From: Ceratothoa steindachneri
Lineage: Eukaryota; Arthropoda; Malacostraca; Isopoda; Cymothoidae
Length of the DNA: 64,000 nucleotides
NCBI GenBank assembly: GCA_963969495.1
Contig: OZ018324.1
Coordinates: 158,380,758 to 158,444,757, forward strand
Direction of reading: 5' to 3'
Below are positions 21,740-33,889 of the stretch, piece by piece. Below the pieces are notes generated by a model, which saw only the letters and a list, made by a program, of their open reading frames with translations, was not told where the DNA came from and did not search any database. The stretch's first letter is position 1. Each line of letters starts with the position of its first letter. The position numbers and the translations under genes were made by a program.

Positions 21740-22240
21740 TTTCCTTTACTTTAGGGGGATGAGAATACGATTTCTTTGGGTCTGTCGGTTATAGGTGGTG
21801 GCTTGACGCGTGCACATCCGCCTCTTTGACACATTGCTTTGAAGAAAGACCCGCGTCTATCCTTCACGAATGCGCGCATTTTGGAGGGTAGAGCAGCCAT
21901 CAATTGATCCCGTAAGACGAAATCAAATAGGGACTCGTAGTCGCGGTTGACTTGGGCTGAGTCCAACCAGAATTGAAAAGTGCTCTGTAGGATGAATCAA
22001 AATTGGCGGTAGGTCTGGCCAGGCAGTATCCTCACCTGGCGGAACTTTGCCCTATAGAAATCAGGATTCATATTAATAGCCGATAATAGTTCCGACTTGA
22101 GGTTGGACTAGTCGAGGGTGGCTTCTGCAGGAAGCGAAATGAAAATTTCCCGAAGGTGGGCATTGAGGAGGGAGGGAAGGGAGGTAAGTACTTCTAGTTG
22201 ATGAACGAGAGTTTCTCTGCTCGAGAGAAATGGAATCTCA
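21740..22240 (-). pseudogene. Gypsy gag relic (SCAN-like region)
   Basis: The minus-strand sequence includes MNPDFYRAKFRQVRILPGQT, YRQF, and in 21,966-21,751 YESLFDFVLRDQLMAALPSK then MRAFVKDRR. This matches the capsid segment of arthropod gypsy elements related to SCAN domains (Y-x-x-L-x-D-x-x-L-x-x-Q-x-x-x-x-L-P-x-x-x-R-x-F-V). Stops interrupt the upstream part. The segment 21,655-21,341 (Pro/Ser-rich) links it to protease. No zinc knuckle was clearly found. Confidence 0.65.
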
Positions 22241-22954
22241 AACACGAGACTGTTCTTCGGCTCGGCAGGTTGTCTCAGACACAGGGAACGAGAGTCTTAA
22301 AGGATGGTATGAGATGAGGGGGGGGGGCGCACAGTTCTCCGGAAAGAAGATGGCTTTATAAGCTTTCCTCCGAACAGGAGCCTAAGCTTCACGAAGGGCC
22401 ATCTGCTGGTGAGATCTTAACGACGAATTACGACTCGAACAGAGGTTGCGAGACTTCTCGGGGGAACAGAGGGTGTGAATGAAGGGACTAGTAGACTTTC
22501 AATCTCCTCGAAGAATGGCGGACGCAGGGTTAAATAGCCAGGTGGCTGGTCCGATCGATAGACCCAGGGCATAGCCGTCCCAGAGGATTCTAAACGTCAG
22601 TCTATGCAAACTTATTTCGAGATAATGAGTTTGATCGGATAGCGAAGTTTGCCTCAGGATATGGGGGCGAATTTGTATGCCCGCCCTCGCGGAGGAAGGA
22701 CATGCCTTTGAGGCATGGAGGCGAGAATTCGGCGTTATCGCGGGGGGGGGGGGGAGAGCAAGGTGCCTCCCGCATAAGCAAATACAGGCGGGTCGAGCGA
22801 CTCAGCCCGGGACAATTTCCTTCTCGATGATTCTAAAATTCCCACGCCAAGGACCAAGGAGCAGAGGGTTTGGAGTGAAGGGGCTGAAAGGGGTATTCCG
22901 GGAGCTTCTTCTCACGCTGATCCTTCGAGGGGCATCCATTCCAATTCTTTAACA
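22230..22954 (-). repeat. LTR (5' LTR of the gypsy element)
   Basis: The minus strand begins TGTTAAAGAATTGG at 22,954. It shares many blocks in order with the plus-strand segment 33,890-34,736, including AATACCCCTTT, GGGAATTTTAGAA, GCGATAACG, GACTTTCAATCTCCTCG and GAGGAAAGC. Its 3' border is unclear: the final 240 bp of the other copy has no counterpart here before gag begins, so the LTR end and leader may be deleted. Confidence 0.7.
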
Positions 22955-22959
22955 CTAAA

Positions 22960-24490
22960 ACTTTGGATGAAATTTATTTAAATTGTACTTTTCATCTTAA
23001 CAAGTCCATTATGTTAAAATATAGTAGTTAAAAAACTTTCTAATATAAAATTAATAGAAGATATAAGCAAATTATGACGCGAATTTGTCAAGAATTACAG
23101 AAATTCATAAATCGTACCGAACACGATTTTTTTTCACTGTGCTATTTCGGTGACATTAGCGAAGCTTTTTAGAAGAAAGTCGCTAATTGGTTTGATATCA
23201 TAAGAGTTCTTCCACCTACCCATCTCAATTTTCAATCCGCCATTTTGGAGACGACGTGAGCGAACTTTTTGTAGGGAAGTCGATGATTATGTTGACGATA
23301 TAAAGAATCTCTCCCACCCATCCCTCACATACCTCTCACACACATACACACACACATACAGACATACGCCATTTGTCGATGAGGAGGTTTGGAAGATATA
23401 GCAACTACGCGGACAATTTAAAAATTCAGAAAGAAGGAAATGACAACTCTTATACTATATATCCATTTCTCAATTCTTCGCAATGAATATTTATTGGGCC
23501 TATAATATTGATTTCTTTACATTCTACAAGTTTTCTTAAGTGCAATCTCTCTTCGTTTCTTTGGGCGTTATCAGAATTACTTTACATTATTTCGAATCAA
23601 AACTAGTTTAGAAGATTTGGAAAAAGCGAAGTGGCAACTCCGCCGGTATGCTATAACGAAAGCATACCTGAATATTCAGACCTCGGCAATGTTTCCTTAT
23701 CCCCAAATCAACCGCATATGTTTTTGTTCATTTGTTCCTAAGCCTCTCTATGTGTCAGACGTTATAAAGTAATCATCCATCCACACCGTGTCACATCCAG
23801 ACTTAGCAGCTATTTTGCGCCCGAAGATGTGTACGAATGGGATTAGAAATCTAGTCCAGATTATTCATCTACAGTTGATTTCTTCAACCATCTTCGTCGA
23901 TTTATTCATCACCAACCAATTGATCGCATTTAATTTCTGTATAATGGTTAAGTCCCATCACCTCTCAACTACAATAGTCGAAAAGAGGTGTTTGAAAATT
24001 TCTAGTTTATGGATTTAGACGATCTAACATTGGTGATTTATTTTTAAATGAGGTTATGAGTATTTTTTTCGTAGAGAAGGATCTGCGATCATCACAGTAT
24101 ATGGGGAGACAAGTTTTTCTGCATATTACATTCTTATATGGTGAATGATGGTGAGAAAGCAGTGAACATCGCTATATTTGATACAGCCCTCCCGTTATTT
24201 CACTTTATCTCCTTCTATTCTCTCTAGATAACTGATACGATGAAAACTAAGATTGAAGAGGCGACGATGAAAGAATTCTCTTTCTGACAAACTTAAGAGA
24301 ATGTGCTGAGTTATTTTGTATAAAAAAATTGAAAAGTTGGCAGTAGACATAATTTATTATTTTACTTCTATGGGATAGATAAAACTCGTATTTTATCTTT
24401 ATTTCTTTCATAATAAACAAAGGGAATAATTAAGATGCGTTATATATTTTCTAAATTTTAAATGACGTAATCTCCCTTTGGAACAGAAAG
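22960..24490. other. No gene recognised
   Basis: AT-rich; includes a short CA-rich stretch near 23,338-23,360. Open frames (for example 23,788-24,018) lack motifs. Confidence 0.35.
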
Positions 24491-24499
24491 GTTTGATTC

Positions 24500-27130
24500 G
24501 ATATCTTCCCGGAACTTCAACTCTTTTTCTAAAAGTCTTTCTGAAAATCATTTCCGCTGTCACTTCTTTCACTCCACCGTATTCTACGGCTCTGAAACCT
24601 ATATATGGTACACGGTCATGGTTATCAGCTTCCTCCCAGACCTTATAACTCCAAATAGGCGTTCTATAGTACCTTAGGTGATTATGTCCTTCGTTTGAGA
24701 GTTAATTGTTAATCTGTTAGCATGAAGTATAAAGCAGAATGAATCTCCATACACATCGGCACAGTATACATCTTTGATCTCATCGGTGAGATCACCTAAA
24801 ACTACTAAAAGTCGAGGTTACGGATCGTCTTTTCTAGCAATGAAGATAGCACTATCTGTGTCCCAATACAACAGTCGTTCGACAACGAGTCTAAGAGGTC
24901 GTAGAGCTTGATTCGAGTATAGGCTTTTGTGAATGCTATAATTGGAAGATATGTAACGTGGGAGTCAACCTTTACATATTCAGCCTTCTCCACCTTAGCC
25001 ATGTACGCATTACCAACTCCATACAAGGAGTTCACAAAATAAACGTCGTTTTTGATTAGCTGCATAACATCATTGTCCGAACTACAGATGACCGTATTCA
25101 AACCGCAAATGTTCTGAGACAACTTTCTCCAGAGACTGCAAAATAAGAGAGACCACATAATAAATATGAGCATGATTGATTGGCTCGTTTTATTATTATT
25201 GTTATTATTATTCGATCTTAAAGGATTGTGGCAATTATATAACAACTGTTTCTAAACTCATATTTTGAATGTAGTATATTAATTAATTAAGCTCAATAGA
25301 TCAAACTAATCGCAAAAACAAATCATTTACCTGTTTAGACAGAGCTATACTTTAAAATGCTTTACACAATTCTTTTCGATGTTACCCATTTGTATATTCA
25401 TCTTCTCAGCCTCATTTACTCTCTTCACATATGCCATTTTCTTCTCTCCATCCACTCCTTCGAGGGAATCCAGAAGCCTCTATTATGCAAACAAACCATA
25501 TTTTCAAATTTCCAAAATTCTTAAAAAAAATTTATATCATACAACTTTTCCAATTCAAGTTTCAGTTCTGGGGTTGTGTATATCCCGCAAAACATACGTT
25601 GTTTTTCGAGTGATCGCATTCACGTGAGTTTTGATGGGGGTATGTGGCGTAGAGTATGAAAGTAAATTTACCACTCATAGATTAAGAGAGAACTGGAATA
25701 TTCAAATCATTAGGAGAGAGAACATCTACTTTCACGATACCGAAATGTGCCTTATTCACGCCGTCAGGAAATTCTGGAATAGACGCAATTTCTTGCATAT
25801 ATACGCTACAGCAAAGTGATCGTTTCTGATATTGATTGTTTTTCATACATAAAGCATATAAGGAGCAAAAATCGATGTAATGCATTTTCACATCTTCTGT
25901 TGGCAGATAGTATTATTTATATAAATGGGTTACATCTTCCAACAAAAAGTGCTCTCCCAAAATACAATACACCATTCACTACATCAGCGGAGATTCTATT
26001 CACTAACTCACCTCGTCCTGAAATGGTTTGCATCAGGGTTTCAAATTCACACTCTCAGAGACTGATAACTTCATACTTACTACTTTACGATTCGCTCGCT
26101 CTCTATTTTCTGGTCGTAGCAGTCCAATGAGCCACGTCCATTTATGGAAACATCTTGCTTGAGAGTACAGTCATGTTTCTGGCACCCATGCCAATAGCAA
26201 CCGTAAAAGAAAAGTACGGTTCCTCCTCCCATTAATGAAAATCCATCAGGGAAAAATACTCTCTCACCAACGGATAGGCTTTGCTCACCACTATTTCCTG
26301 CATGGGAAATTGGGATTCCTCTGACGTGTTCTTCAAACATAATCCATCGTATAGCCTTATAATAAATAGATTTGGGCCTTTTTTTATCAATAATTGCGAT
26401 TGATTTTTCTTGCAATAAAATGTCCTTATAGACTTTGTAACACAGTGAGGCTATTGTAATGTAAGAGTGCATGAGACCATTGTTATACCTGTTGATAAAA
26501 GAAGACCTAAACTTCTCCAAACCTAAAAGAAGAATAGAAACATCTTGAATAGAGTACTTAATGCTCTCTGTACGAATGTTGTAGTCATCTTCCTGAAACT
26601 TAGCGAAAAAATTATTCTCAAAGTATAATTTGTCCTCATTGTTCATTGTTTCAGGAATCGCACCGACAGTTAATGTTTCCTCAGAGGGGAAATTGTAAGG
26701 AAAATAACCCTTTTTCCATTTCGGCGATTCCCATTGTTTTGGATAGTCCTTGATGATTATGCCTCGAACGAGCTCTCTCTTAAGGAGTTTTTTTCCTACC
26801 TTCATTAGATTTGAAGTAAAGAAATTGTCTATCGAGTTTTCCATTATTATATGCCATCACATACGTTTTCACATTTTTTATCCATTCCCTTATTCTTATC
26901 ATCTTTTTTTTATAAATCAGTTACAGGGGAACTTCTCACCATTTTTTTTTTAAATCCTTCTTCATGATTGGTTGTAGAATGATCGATTGCACTCATTACA
27001 TAAAATCTTCCGATCTCTTTCTTCCTTACACTGACTGCACACTCCTTCACAATCTTTTAGATGGGTTGTAAGGTTGCCATGAAACTTATAACAAGAAAAT
27101 CACATGCCATGGTTAAAAGGAAGTACATTC
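24500..27130 (-). pseudogene. Polinton/Maverick-type protein-primed DNA polymerase B
   Basis: Family B polymerases of this type replicate Polinton-like elements from a terminal protein primer. In minus order: a Cys-rich segment near 27,075-26,985 (CEGVCSQCKEERDRKILCNE); a 254-codon open frame (26,844-26,080) with KWKKGYFPYNFPSEET, the GCYWHGCQKH Cys/His block and HAGNSGEQ; motif A as HYIDFCSLY (about 25,880); LWRKLSQN at the motif B position (about 25,130); IIAFTKAYTRIKLYDLLDSL (about 24,910); and motif C as YWDTDSAIF (about 24,850), followed by LGDLTDEIKD. The catalytic Asp residues of motifs A and C are present. At least four frameshifts or stops break it. No integrase, capsid, ATPase or terminal inverted repeats were found. 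It could come from an adintovirus-like relative. Confidence 0.82.
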
Positions 27131-28337
27131 TTTTTAGTATAGGTATCATTGATGTTTCAACCTTGATAGTAGGTCTCACCTTCAAGACGAATGAAGAGGA
27201 ATGAGATTATTTTTGCTGGATATGTTGGTCGATGGAGTAATTGGGTTTCAATCTGCCAAAACGCAACAGACAATATCTAATGAATATTTGATATTGCTCA
27301 TTTCACGTTCAATGCTCATTGCAAAAAAGAAAGAAAATCTATTATTCCATCTGTCAGAAGAATTTTCCAATGTAATGGAAAGATATATCATAGATGATAT
27401 TCCAAAATTAAACGATTGTATAACGTTTAGGATAGATTTTTCTACTCCCTTTTTCCAACCAAGATCATGTTACATCTACTCCAACTTTGTATACTACACG
27501 TTTATAGACGGGACGGAGTCACGGCTCATGTGAAGTCAATAGTCCACCCTTTCAATGATAGTTCAATTTAGTAAAACCTTCGATAAACCATACTATATGA
27601 ATCTAAGCTCTGGGGAGTTGAGATAAATTTATATCTATCTAAGAACGCTTAAAGGTAAAAAGTTGCTATTCGTTGTTGGGGAGTTGAAAATAAAGCTTCA
27701 TCTGTGGAGCGAACATTAAAATGAAAAGTGTTGAACGCACTACGCGTGTTTAAATGGTTAAGAGCGGCGAGGGGCATGTCTTTGGCTTCCTATTCCGAAC
27801 TCCGGCGCCATATCTGAAGACAGGTGCTCAGTATTTAGAAAAAAATCTGCCGGTTTCGACGGACGAAAAGACCGCGAAACAATCTTTGAAAGATTAAGTG
27901 GGAAGGAGGAAAGAAAATATTACTAAAGATAATAGACTATATATGAGATGAAAGTTAAAATCCGAGAGTAATAATGGGTGGAAATCCGAGAAATTGAGTA
28001 GAATAAATAAGCAAAAATGGATGAATAAGAAGTTGAAGAATAGAAAAAGTTGAAAATAAAAAATAAAGAGGACGAAGAAGTTTTTTCTCATAAACTACAA
28101 ATCACAGACGTGTAGAAGCAAATCTCTTCATCCGTCAAGTTATGTATTTTCGAAGACAGAACTCGATTAATTTGCCGTTCTGCCAACCAAAATTTCCATC
28201 GATAGAGCAATTATCAATCCTACTCTGTTTACCTCAATTCTCCTTTGAAACCCCTATTAACTTTCTCTCTCTTTCATAGTCCCGATCCATCTTGTGAATC
28301 ATAGTTTAAAAGCTTGTTTATTCGGAAAAATTTTTGG
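27131..28337. other. No gene recognised
   Basis: A 110-codon plus-strand frame (27,201-27,533) overlaps the expected N-terminal flank of the Polinton polymerase but shows no motif on either strand. Purine-rich sequence at 27,890-28,085 gives a spurious Phe-rich minus frame. Confidence 0.35.
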
Positions 28338-28434
28338 TCTTCCGCGTAGCCAAGTGGCCTAAGAGATGATTTAATTGAGATCAAAGCGGATGCTCGCTGC
28401 CTCAGTGTGCACGGTTCGAATCCCACCCCTGTAC
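28338..28434 (+). repeat. tRNA-derived SINE head or tRNA pseudogene
   Basis: Box A TAGCCAAGTGGCCTAAGAG (28,347) and a perfect box B GGTTCGAATCC (28,413) are 66 bp apart, the spacing of a class II (Ser/Leu) tRNA. The acceptor and T stems do not pair properly, so a functional tRNA is unlikely. Confidence 0.6.
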
Positions 28435-28554
28435 AGAATTAGTGCGAATTAGGAAATATTTCCGAAGAAATTTTTTTCCCGTTTTCTGTTTCTTACGGTT
28501 TGTTGGATTCATTTTCATCATTCTGTCGCGCTCATGAAAGATTTATACATTTAT

Positions 28555-28641
28555 ATATATATATATGCTTGAAATATCCCAAACACCTAGATCACGTGTT
28601 TTCTGGTGATTATTTTTGCATATATATATATATATATATAT
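28555..28641. repeat. Two short (TA)n tracts
   Basis: Runs of 6-12 TA units lie at 28,555-28,566 and about 28,618-28,641. A minus-strand PLE terminal motif at 28,703-28,748 faces them. Confidence 0.9.
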
Positions 28642-28699
28642 GATGAAAATTAATGCAATATCCCAAGAAAAGATGAGGAATTAAACCACATTCTCGAAA

Positions 28700-28910
28700 G
28701 ACAATTTAATTCAGAACAGTTTCGGTGTATCTCACACCCTTTTTCAACTGACACTGGATAGAAAATATAAGAAAAAAAATGCATACAAGCATAACAAGTC
28801 GTGAAATATCCCCTCTTTTAAACCACTGTATAGGAGCATAGAATTTAGTTATGAGACAAGTTTCGGTATGGTAAACTTTATACCAAAACTAGTCTCGTAA
28901 ATAAATTCTC
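28700..28910 (-). ncRNA. Two PLE-type terminal hairpin-GAAAC motifs
   Basis: On the minus strand, about 28,745-28,705 reads GGGTGTGAGATACACCGAAAC (GGTGT/ACACC stem, then GAAAC). About 28,905-28,860 reads a GGTAT...ATACC stem followed by GAAACTTG. Both have the hairpin-GAAAC layout of the PLE ends at 29.96, 37.3, 37.57 and 43.15 kb. No PLE coding sequence is recognisable immediately upstream on this strand. Confidence 0.55.
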
Positions 28911-29239
28911 TTCTCATATACAGTGATTTCACTATCTTATACCATAACTTGCTATTGAGTTCTTTCACTTGTTTTAAAATTCCACTCACCGGATTGGCTC
29001 GTTTCCTCTAACGTTATGATCATTCACTCTGATTCCGACTCCACACTTCAATGGTAAAGGAGGCAAGCATATATCAACACACTCCGAAGATGATCGAATA
29101 AGAGTGAAAGCTCAGCAATTTAGTTTGTTTTTTACCAAACTCATTCATTTAAAAGAGAGATGAATACAAGACAAGTGATCTACCATCTACAAGATGGAAT
29201 AAAAAAGACACTTAGAAGAATAGAGAATTGCCAAAGGAA

Positions 29240-29242
<3 letters not shown>

Positions 29243-29309
<67 letters not shown>
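29243..29309. repeat. (TA)n microsatellite
   Basis: About 33 TA units directly abutting the 5' truncation of the plus-strand PLE. Confidence 0.98.
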
Positions 29310-29310
<1 letters not shown>

Positions 29311-29639
29311 CCAGTTTGTTCAGTCAAAAGAATAAACCTCCTCTAGGGATGCGCAGTCGTGTTTTTACGAATTTACTTGTCCTCTGTCTCCAAGGAAGAT
29401 ACATAGGCAGCACGATTTGCTTCCTGAGAGCAAGGTTCTCCTCACACATGGGCATCAGCGCCCGTACTGGAAAACCACTTGATCGTAGAGAACCATCCCC
29501 TATCAGAGCACATGCAATCAAATGCAACGCGGATATAACTATAAATAATTTTACAATAATAGATCAAGATAACAATGAGCAAAGCTTAAGAATATTAGAA
29601 TCCCATTATATTAAATCCCGTACCTGCCCCTACTCTTAA
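29310..29639 (+). pseudogene. Penelope-like element GIY-YIG C-terminus
   Basis: The frame opens from the (TA)n tract into SLFSQKNKPPLGMRSRVF, then GRYIGSTICFLRARFSSHMG (about 29,396-29,455), SARTGKPLD, SPIRAHA and LRILESHYIKS, ending at a stop at 29,639. This is the GIY-YIG endonuclease region at the C-terminus of PLE proteins: GRYIGST is the second half of the motif, followed by the conserved R-x-R-x-S-S-H and ES-x-Y-I-K. The CxxC-like stretch expected before GRYIGST is partly lost. It is well preserved compared with the other PLE copies; the upstream RT is missing. Confidence 0.85.
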
Positions 29640-29949
29640 TTGTGACCCGTCCGCTGCTCCCCTACTTATGACATAGCTCTACTACCAATACAATCTTCCT
29701 TATGTCCACTTCAATCCCCCCCCCCACACACACACACTTCTCTCTGGAGTCAGACCAACAATGGTGAGTGTTTGATGGTTCTTCTTTGTATTCCTCTAGG
29801 ATTTTTAATATTCTAACTCATTATAAATTATGTATTTTTTAGGTTTTGCAATATAGGAAAAGAAAAGTCTCTCTTTTTGTAGATATTTGTCAACATTTTT
29901 AATATTATAATTTATTGTAAATTATGTTTTCCTTTCTACTTTGATATCA

Positions 29950-29995
29950 TAGAACCCGAAGATGATCGGACAGCTCGAAACGTTGTTTATAACCA
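29950..29995 (+). ncRNA. PLE 3' terminal motif
   Basis: CCCGAAGATGATCGGACAGC continues as TCGAAACGTTG and AATAAATG, lying 310 bp after the PLE stop codon and 55 bp before a (TA)n tract. The GAAGATGA...CGAAACGTTG pairing of boxes matches the motif at 43,146. Stem complementarity is weak here. Confidence 0.6.
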
Positions 29996-30044
29996 ATAAA
30001 TGAACATAAATTTCTCCGCATGCTATGTACTCTTATTCCTGGTG

Positions 30045-30048
<4 letters not shown>

Positions 30049-30093
<45 letters not shown>
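30049..30093. repeat. (TA)n microsatellite
   Basis: About 22 TA units at the 3' end of the PLE. With the tract at 29,243 the PLE piece is bracketed on both sides. Confidence 0.98.
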
Positions 30094-30095
<2 letters not shown>

Positions 30096-30840
30096 GAATG
30101 GAAGCCTTTATAACAACGCACCTCCATTGGTGATATGGTATTAATATGTTCTAATACCGAAATAGGTACTATAAATTAAACTCAAACTTATAAATAGTTC
30201 AAAGTATTTATGTCATTTTCCAGCCAAATTTGAATAAGGTAAATGTTATGAAGTAAATTAATATAAAGGCAATTAATTTGTAGCTAATTTTAGCCATTGG
30301 ACAAAATTCCATTAAAGCTGGAATAAGTTTAATCATTTCTCTCACCCCCCTTCTAATTTAGTTAATCATAAATTAAGTAATAAGTGAATGTCAGTAAAAT
30401 AAATAAATTTACTCCGTTCAAACTCTAGTTCTATCACTGCCATTCTCTAACTCGCTTAGATTTTCAAAATTACATAATTTTGGGTTTCATAGAAAATGAA
30501 ACTAAAAAAATTTAATTAGGAAAGTTTAAGCGAGTGAGAGAGGACTGGAGAAAGGAAGGAGGGTGCGCCAAGGAGGGAAAGCCCACTAACCAGTGGGGCC
30601 CCATGGGGTTGGCCCCCCAGGACTGTAAAAGAGTTCCCCTCCGCACTATACGGGGGAGGTGAGCTAAGCCGCCAAGAACAGCCGTGATTGAGGCTATTTA
30701 CACACATATCAATGTAGTCCTCATCAGCCTAATTGACACCCCGACTAGCTACGCGTCAATCTGCCACACCAGAGAACGGCTGGTCTCGAACGAGGCCAAG
30801 GTCCACCTCCAAAAGTCGGACTAGAGGCCAACATCCCACT
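30094..30840. other. No gene recognised
   Basis: AT-rich to about 30,520, then GC-rich from 30,540. The GC-rich part precedes the LINE ORF1 and is plausibly its 5' leader. Confidence 0.35.
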
Positions 30841-30850
30841 AGAAATATTA

Positions 30851-31729
30851 GTGCAACGTACTGTTATTCTTCAGCGGCTGGACCCACTCTTTACTGACAA
30901 CACCTGTGAAGAAATCAAGGCAGAGCTATCAGCGAAGCAGACATGGGCCAACATTTTAAAGGTGGAAAAATTCGGCAAAGGAAACAGTATAGTGAAGATC
31001 ATCTTTTCGAGCATCAAGATGGCGAGAAGAGCCAAAAAAGATGGGCTGTTTGGGTTTTACCTAAGGGTATCACTTGAGCAAATCGAAACAGAAGACTACA
31101 TGCCGATCGACTGCTGCTACAAATGTTATGCAGTCGAAAATGATTTAACAAAGGACTGCACGGCGATGGTAGTTGCATGCTCCAACTGCGCCAATTCCGG
31201 GCACAGTTGGAAAGATTGCACGGAAGGGAAGCAAAAGTGCGTCAACTGCAGAGGGGTGAAATTGAAAAAAAACAAAAGTCCCAAAAAAAGCCCAAAGAAG
31301 AAACGGCAAAGTGGATAGAAAAGAACAACGTCCCTAAAGAAGAAGATGCAGAGCAATAAGAAGAAGAAGAATATAAACTTCACGGGGAAGAAGACGAAGA
31401 CGATGTCACCTTGGATTATCCCGGAATACCCCTCACGGAGGAAAGGGATATCGCATTAAGAGGATTCTTCTTTAACGCCGAAGACGTGGACCGCAAGGTC
31501 TTCGGTGCTTCAGTATGCAAACCCCCCGAAACAGGACCTGCAAAGTCTACTCGATGGAATGCTTCGTGGGGACTATAAGTGGACCTACGAAGGACCGTGG
31601 TCGTCAAAAGAGATAGGAGGAATGTTGACGGAACGCGCTATCTACATTCCGGCCTCTTGCGTGTACACCGTCAACATCTCCACCTATAAGAAAATTAAAA
31701 GTGTACAAAAAAATTCAGAAATCGAATAG
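30851..31729 (+). pseudogene. Non-LTR retrotransposon ORF1 with zinc knuckles
   Basis: ORF1 should package the element RNA. The open frame at 30,851-31,318 reads an RRM-like region (AKKDGLFGFYLRVSLEQIE), then CCYKCYAVENDLTKDC, CSNCANSGHSWKDC and CVNCRG: three CCHC-type knuckles, the last one incomplete. A Lys-rich tail ends at a stop near 31,318. A further open stretch at 31,505-31,729 may be a displaced ORF1 end. The upstream leader (30,540-30,850) is GC-rich. It precedes ORF2 of the same strand at 32,717; the 1 kb between is AT-rich and partly tandem-repeated. Confidence 0.75.
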
Positions 31730-32700
31730 TGGAAAAATATGTGAAAGTGAATAATAGCAAGTAGGTAATAATAATAAAGAAGTTCAGTGATTAAGCGAAT
31801 TAATAATAAAAACATTTAATAAACAGTGGTTAATATTGAATATTTAGTGGTTCATAATAATAACAACAAAAAGTGAAACAACATAAAATGATGGGTTCAT
31901 AATGAATCTACAAAGCAGTTATAACGGTATCAAATTATTTAAAATAGGATAAAATAACGAAAAGTGAAACGGTCATAATAAATCCAATAGGCTGAAAAAT
32001 AAGTGTTTAAAAATAGGACAAAATAACGAAAGGTGAAACGTTCGTAATAAATCTCGTAGGCGGAAAAATAAGAGTGTTTAAAATATGACTTAATACTAAC
32101 CCATTAAATATGATCCGATGTTTTAAAAATGGCAAATTAAACTAGAAAAACCGACAAAATAGTTATTAAATTACCATGGAACGAAATTAAAGTGAAAAAA
32201 TATGTAAAAGTGAAAATCACTAAGCAAACACAAGGATTTTGTGAAATTTGTATATAAAATGGCAATATCTTAAGATAAATGCAGTTTATAAATATAATTC
32301 TCTGTCATGGAAAAATATGATTGTATAATTTCAACAATATGACCTCCAGTATGTCCTGGAGAATTCAATTTATTATAAAAGATAAAAATAATTTTGTATA
32401 GAAATCAGACCTCTGGTTGTACCTGGAGACCCCATTTCTTTTCATACTCTTACTTATAACTTTCTCTTCTCCACTTAACTTTTCTTCCCCACTATTAACT
32501 ATTTTGTGACACTAATTTGTATTATTTTTGTCTCTCAAATATATCTTTCATTCAATTTCATTGAACAGGCTATTCACAAAGGAAAAGTGAAATTGCACAA
32601 AGTTTCCTGCATCACCTTAAGTGATGCAGAATACAAAAATATCAGGAACGGCAAAGTCTACAACACTTAATAAGACTAACCAAAGAAGAACAAAAACACT
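31730..32700 (+). repeat. AT-rich inter-ORF region with a 70-bp tandem duplication
   Basis: Two units near 31,946-32,015 and 32,017-32,085 share ACAAAATAACGAAA(A/G)GTGAAACG followed by AATAAATC. A weaker pair near 32,340 and 32,408 shares GACCTC(C/T)(A/G)G and CTGGAGA. No ORF is present. Confidence 0.6.
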
Positions 32701-32716
32701 TAAGAACAAGAAAACA

Positions 32717-33889
32717 ATGGAGAACATCAACAACACTCTAAAAATACTCACACTGAATGTGGATGGATAGAAAGAAAAGTCCATTCCTTACGGCATCTTC
32801 CGTAAAGTGGACTCAGACATCATCCTCATGTCAGAACATGGTGTCAACACAAAGACGGACACAATAAAAATACATAATTACACAGTAATACATAAGAACA
32901 ACACACAATAAAGATTTGATGGCGCAGCCATCGCAATTATATCCCAATCATCACCACCATATTGCTTGCGCCAATGCTCAAGCCGACGCAAATCTCGAAA
33001 GATACGTCCCCATAATTTCGTACAAAATGCTCCCACAACCTAGGTGGACCGACGAAATGAGGGAAATCGACAGGGAACACAGGGACATCTACGAAGAAGT
33101 CGGTAGGACAGACCCAAACTGGAAAAGGGCATCCAGAATGAGACAGCAAAGGCAGGAGCTAAAAACCATAATCCTCGAGAAGCAAAAAGAAATCTGGAAC
33201 GATATGATAGGCAGACTAGACAGGGAGAGAAATCTTGTACATTTTTGTAATAGCATCTGAAAACATAGGGGGTTGCCTCCGAGGCCTAGGACACAAATAA
33301 AAGAAGGAGACATCATAGAGGATCTGGAATCTCTCAAAAGGAAATTCAGAAGACATTGGAAAGAGATCTTTGCAATATTACCTAAGGAGAACGACGATTT
33401 CGACCAGGACTTCGAATACCAGCTGCTCGAAGACCACGGAGCGATGATACATAAAACCCACTCACACCCGCAAGTATCTAGAGAAAAAGAGATGATTAAC
33501 CACGGGCGCCCCATCACCATTGAATAGACCATGAACACCATAAAACAAAGGGCGCCCGGTTGGTCTGGGCTCACTAAGAATAAACTAGTGAAGGCCCACG
33601 GCAGATTATTCAGGGCATGGTGAACATCATGAACGCATCCTTGAATACAAGCTACTTTCCAGACGGGTATAAGATGGCTAAAATCATATTTATCCCGAAA
33701 GGGAACAAGCCCCCAGACCAAGTGGCTAACTCTCGCCCAATCTCTCTCCTCGAAATACCCGGCAAGATCTTTGAGAAGATCATAGCCGACAGGCTATAAT
33801 CTGAACTCGATGAGCTAGGAACGACCAGATGGGTTCCGCCCTAAAAGGGGCAAAGAAACGACCCTGTCGTCCCTAACAGAAAATATCAC
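32717..33889 (+). pseudogene. Non-LTR ORF2, endonuclease start to early RT
   Basis: ATG at 32,717 opens an AP-endonuclease-like N-terminus (ILTLNVDG, DSDIILMSEHG, GAAIAI) with stops at the codon after NVDG and near 32,910. A deletion removes most of the nuclease. 32,990-33,260 gives a linker (LPQPRWTDEMREIDREHRDI) and 33,273-33,527 more of it. 33,617-33,799 gives RT entry blocks (NTSYFPDGYKMAKIIFIPKG, SRPISLLEIPGKIFEKI), continuing as KRGKETTLSSLTENI to 33,889. The frame is then broken by LTR sequence and resumes at 36,001. It belongs to an R1/Jockey-type or related clade; the exact clade is not assigned. Confidence 0.82.

Larger units (their letters stand above)
19063..22954 (-). mobile_element. 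Ty3/gypsy LTR retrotransposon with IN before RT
   Basis: In minus-strand order: 5' LTR (from 22,954), gag (about 22,240-21,740), protease (21,347-21,114), integrase (20,933-19,677), then the start of RT (19,450-19,100). The element is cut off in early RT, where a PLE adjoins, so RNase H and the 3' LTR are missing. Frameshifts and stops occur in gag, between protease and integrase, and in the integrase zinc region. A 218-bp MITE sits between IN and RT. The domain order matches the Gmr1 group of Ty3/gypsy elements, not the standard PR-RT-RH-IN. Confidence 0.8.

Noticed and set aside
27201..27533. 110-codon plus-strand ORF near the Polinton polymerase
   Set aside because: No motif; opposite strand to the polymerase; likely chance in AT-rich sequence.
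28338..28434. Functional tRNA gene
   Set aside because: Boxes A and B are good but acceptor and T stems do not pair; better explained as a SINE head or pseudogene. The same applies to 3,924-4,010 and 16,040-16,145.
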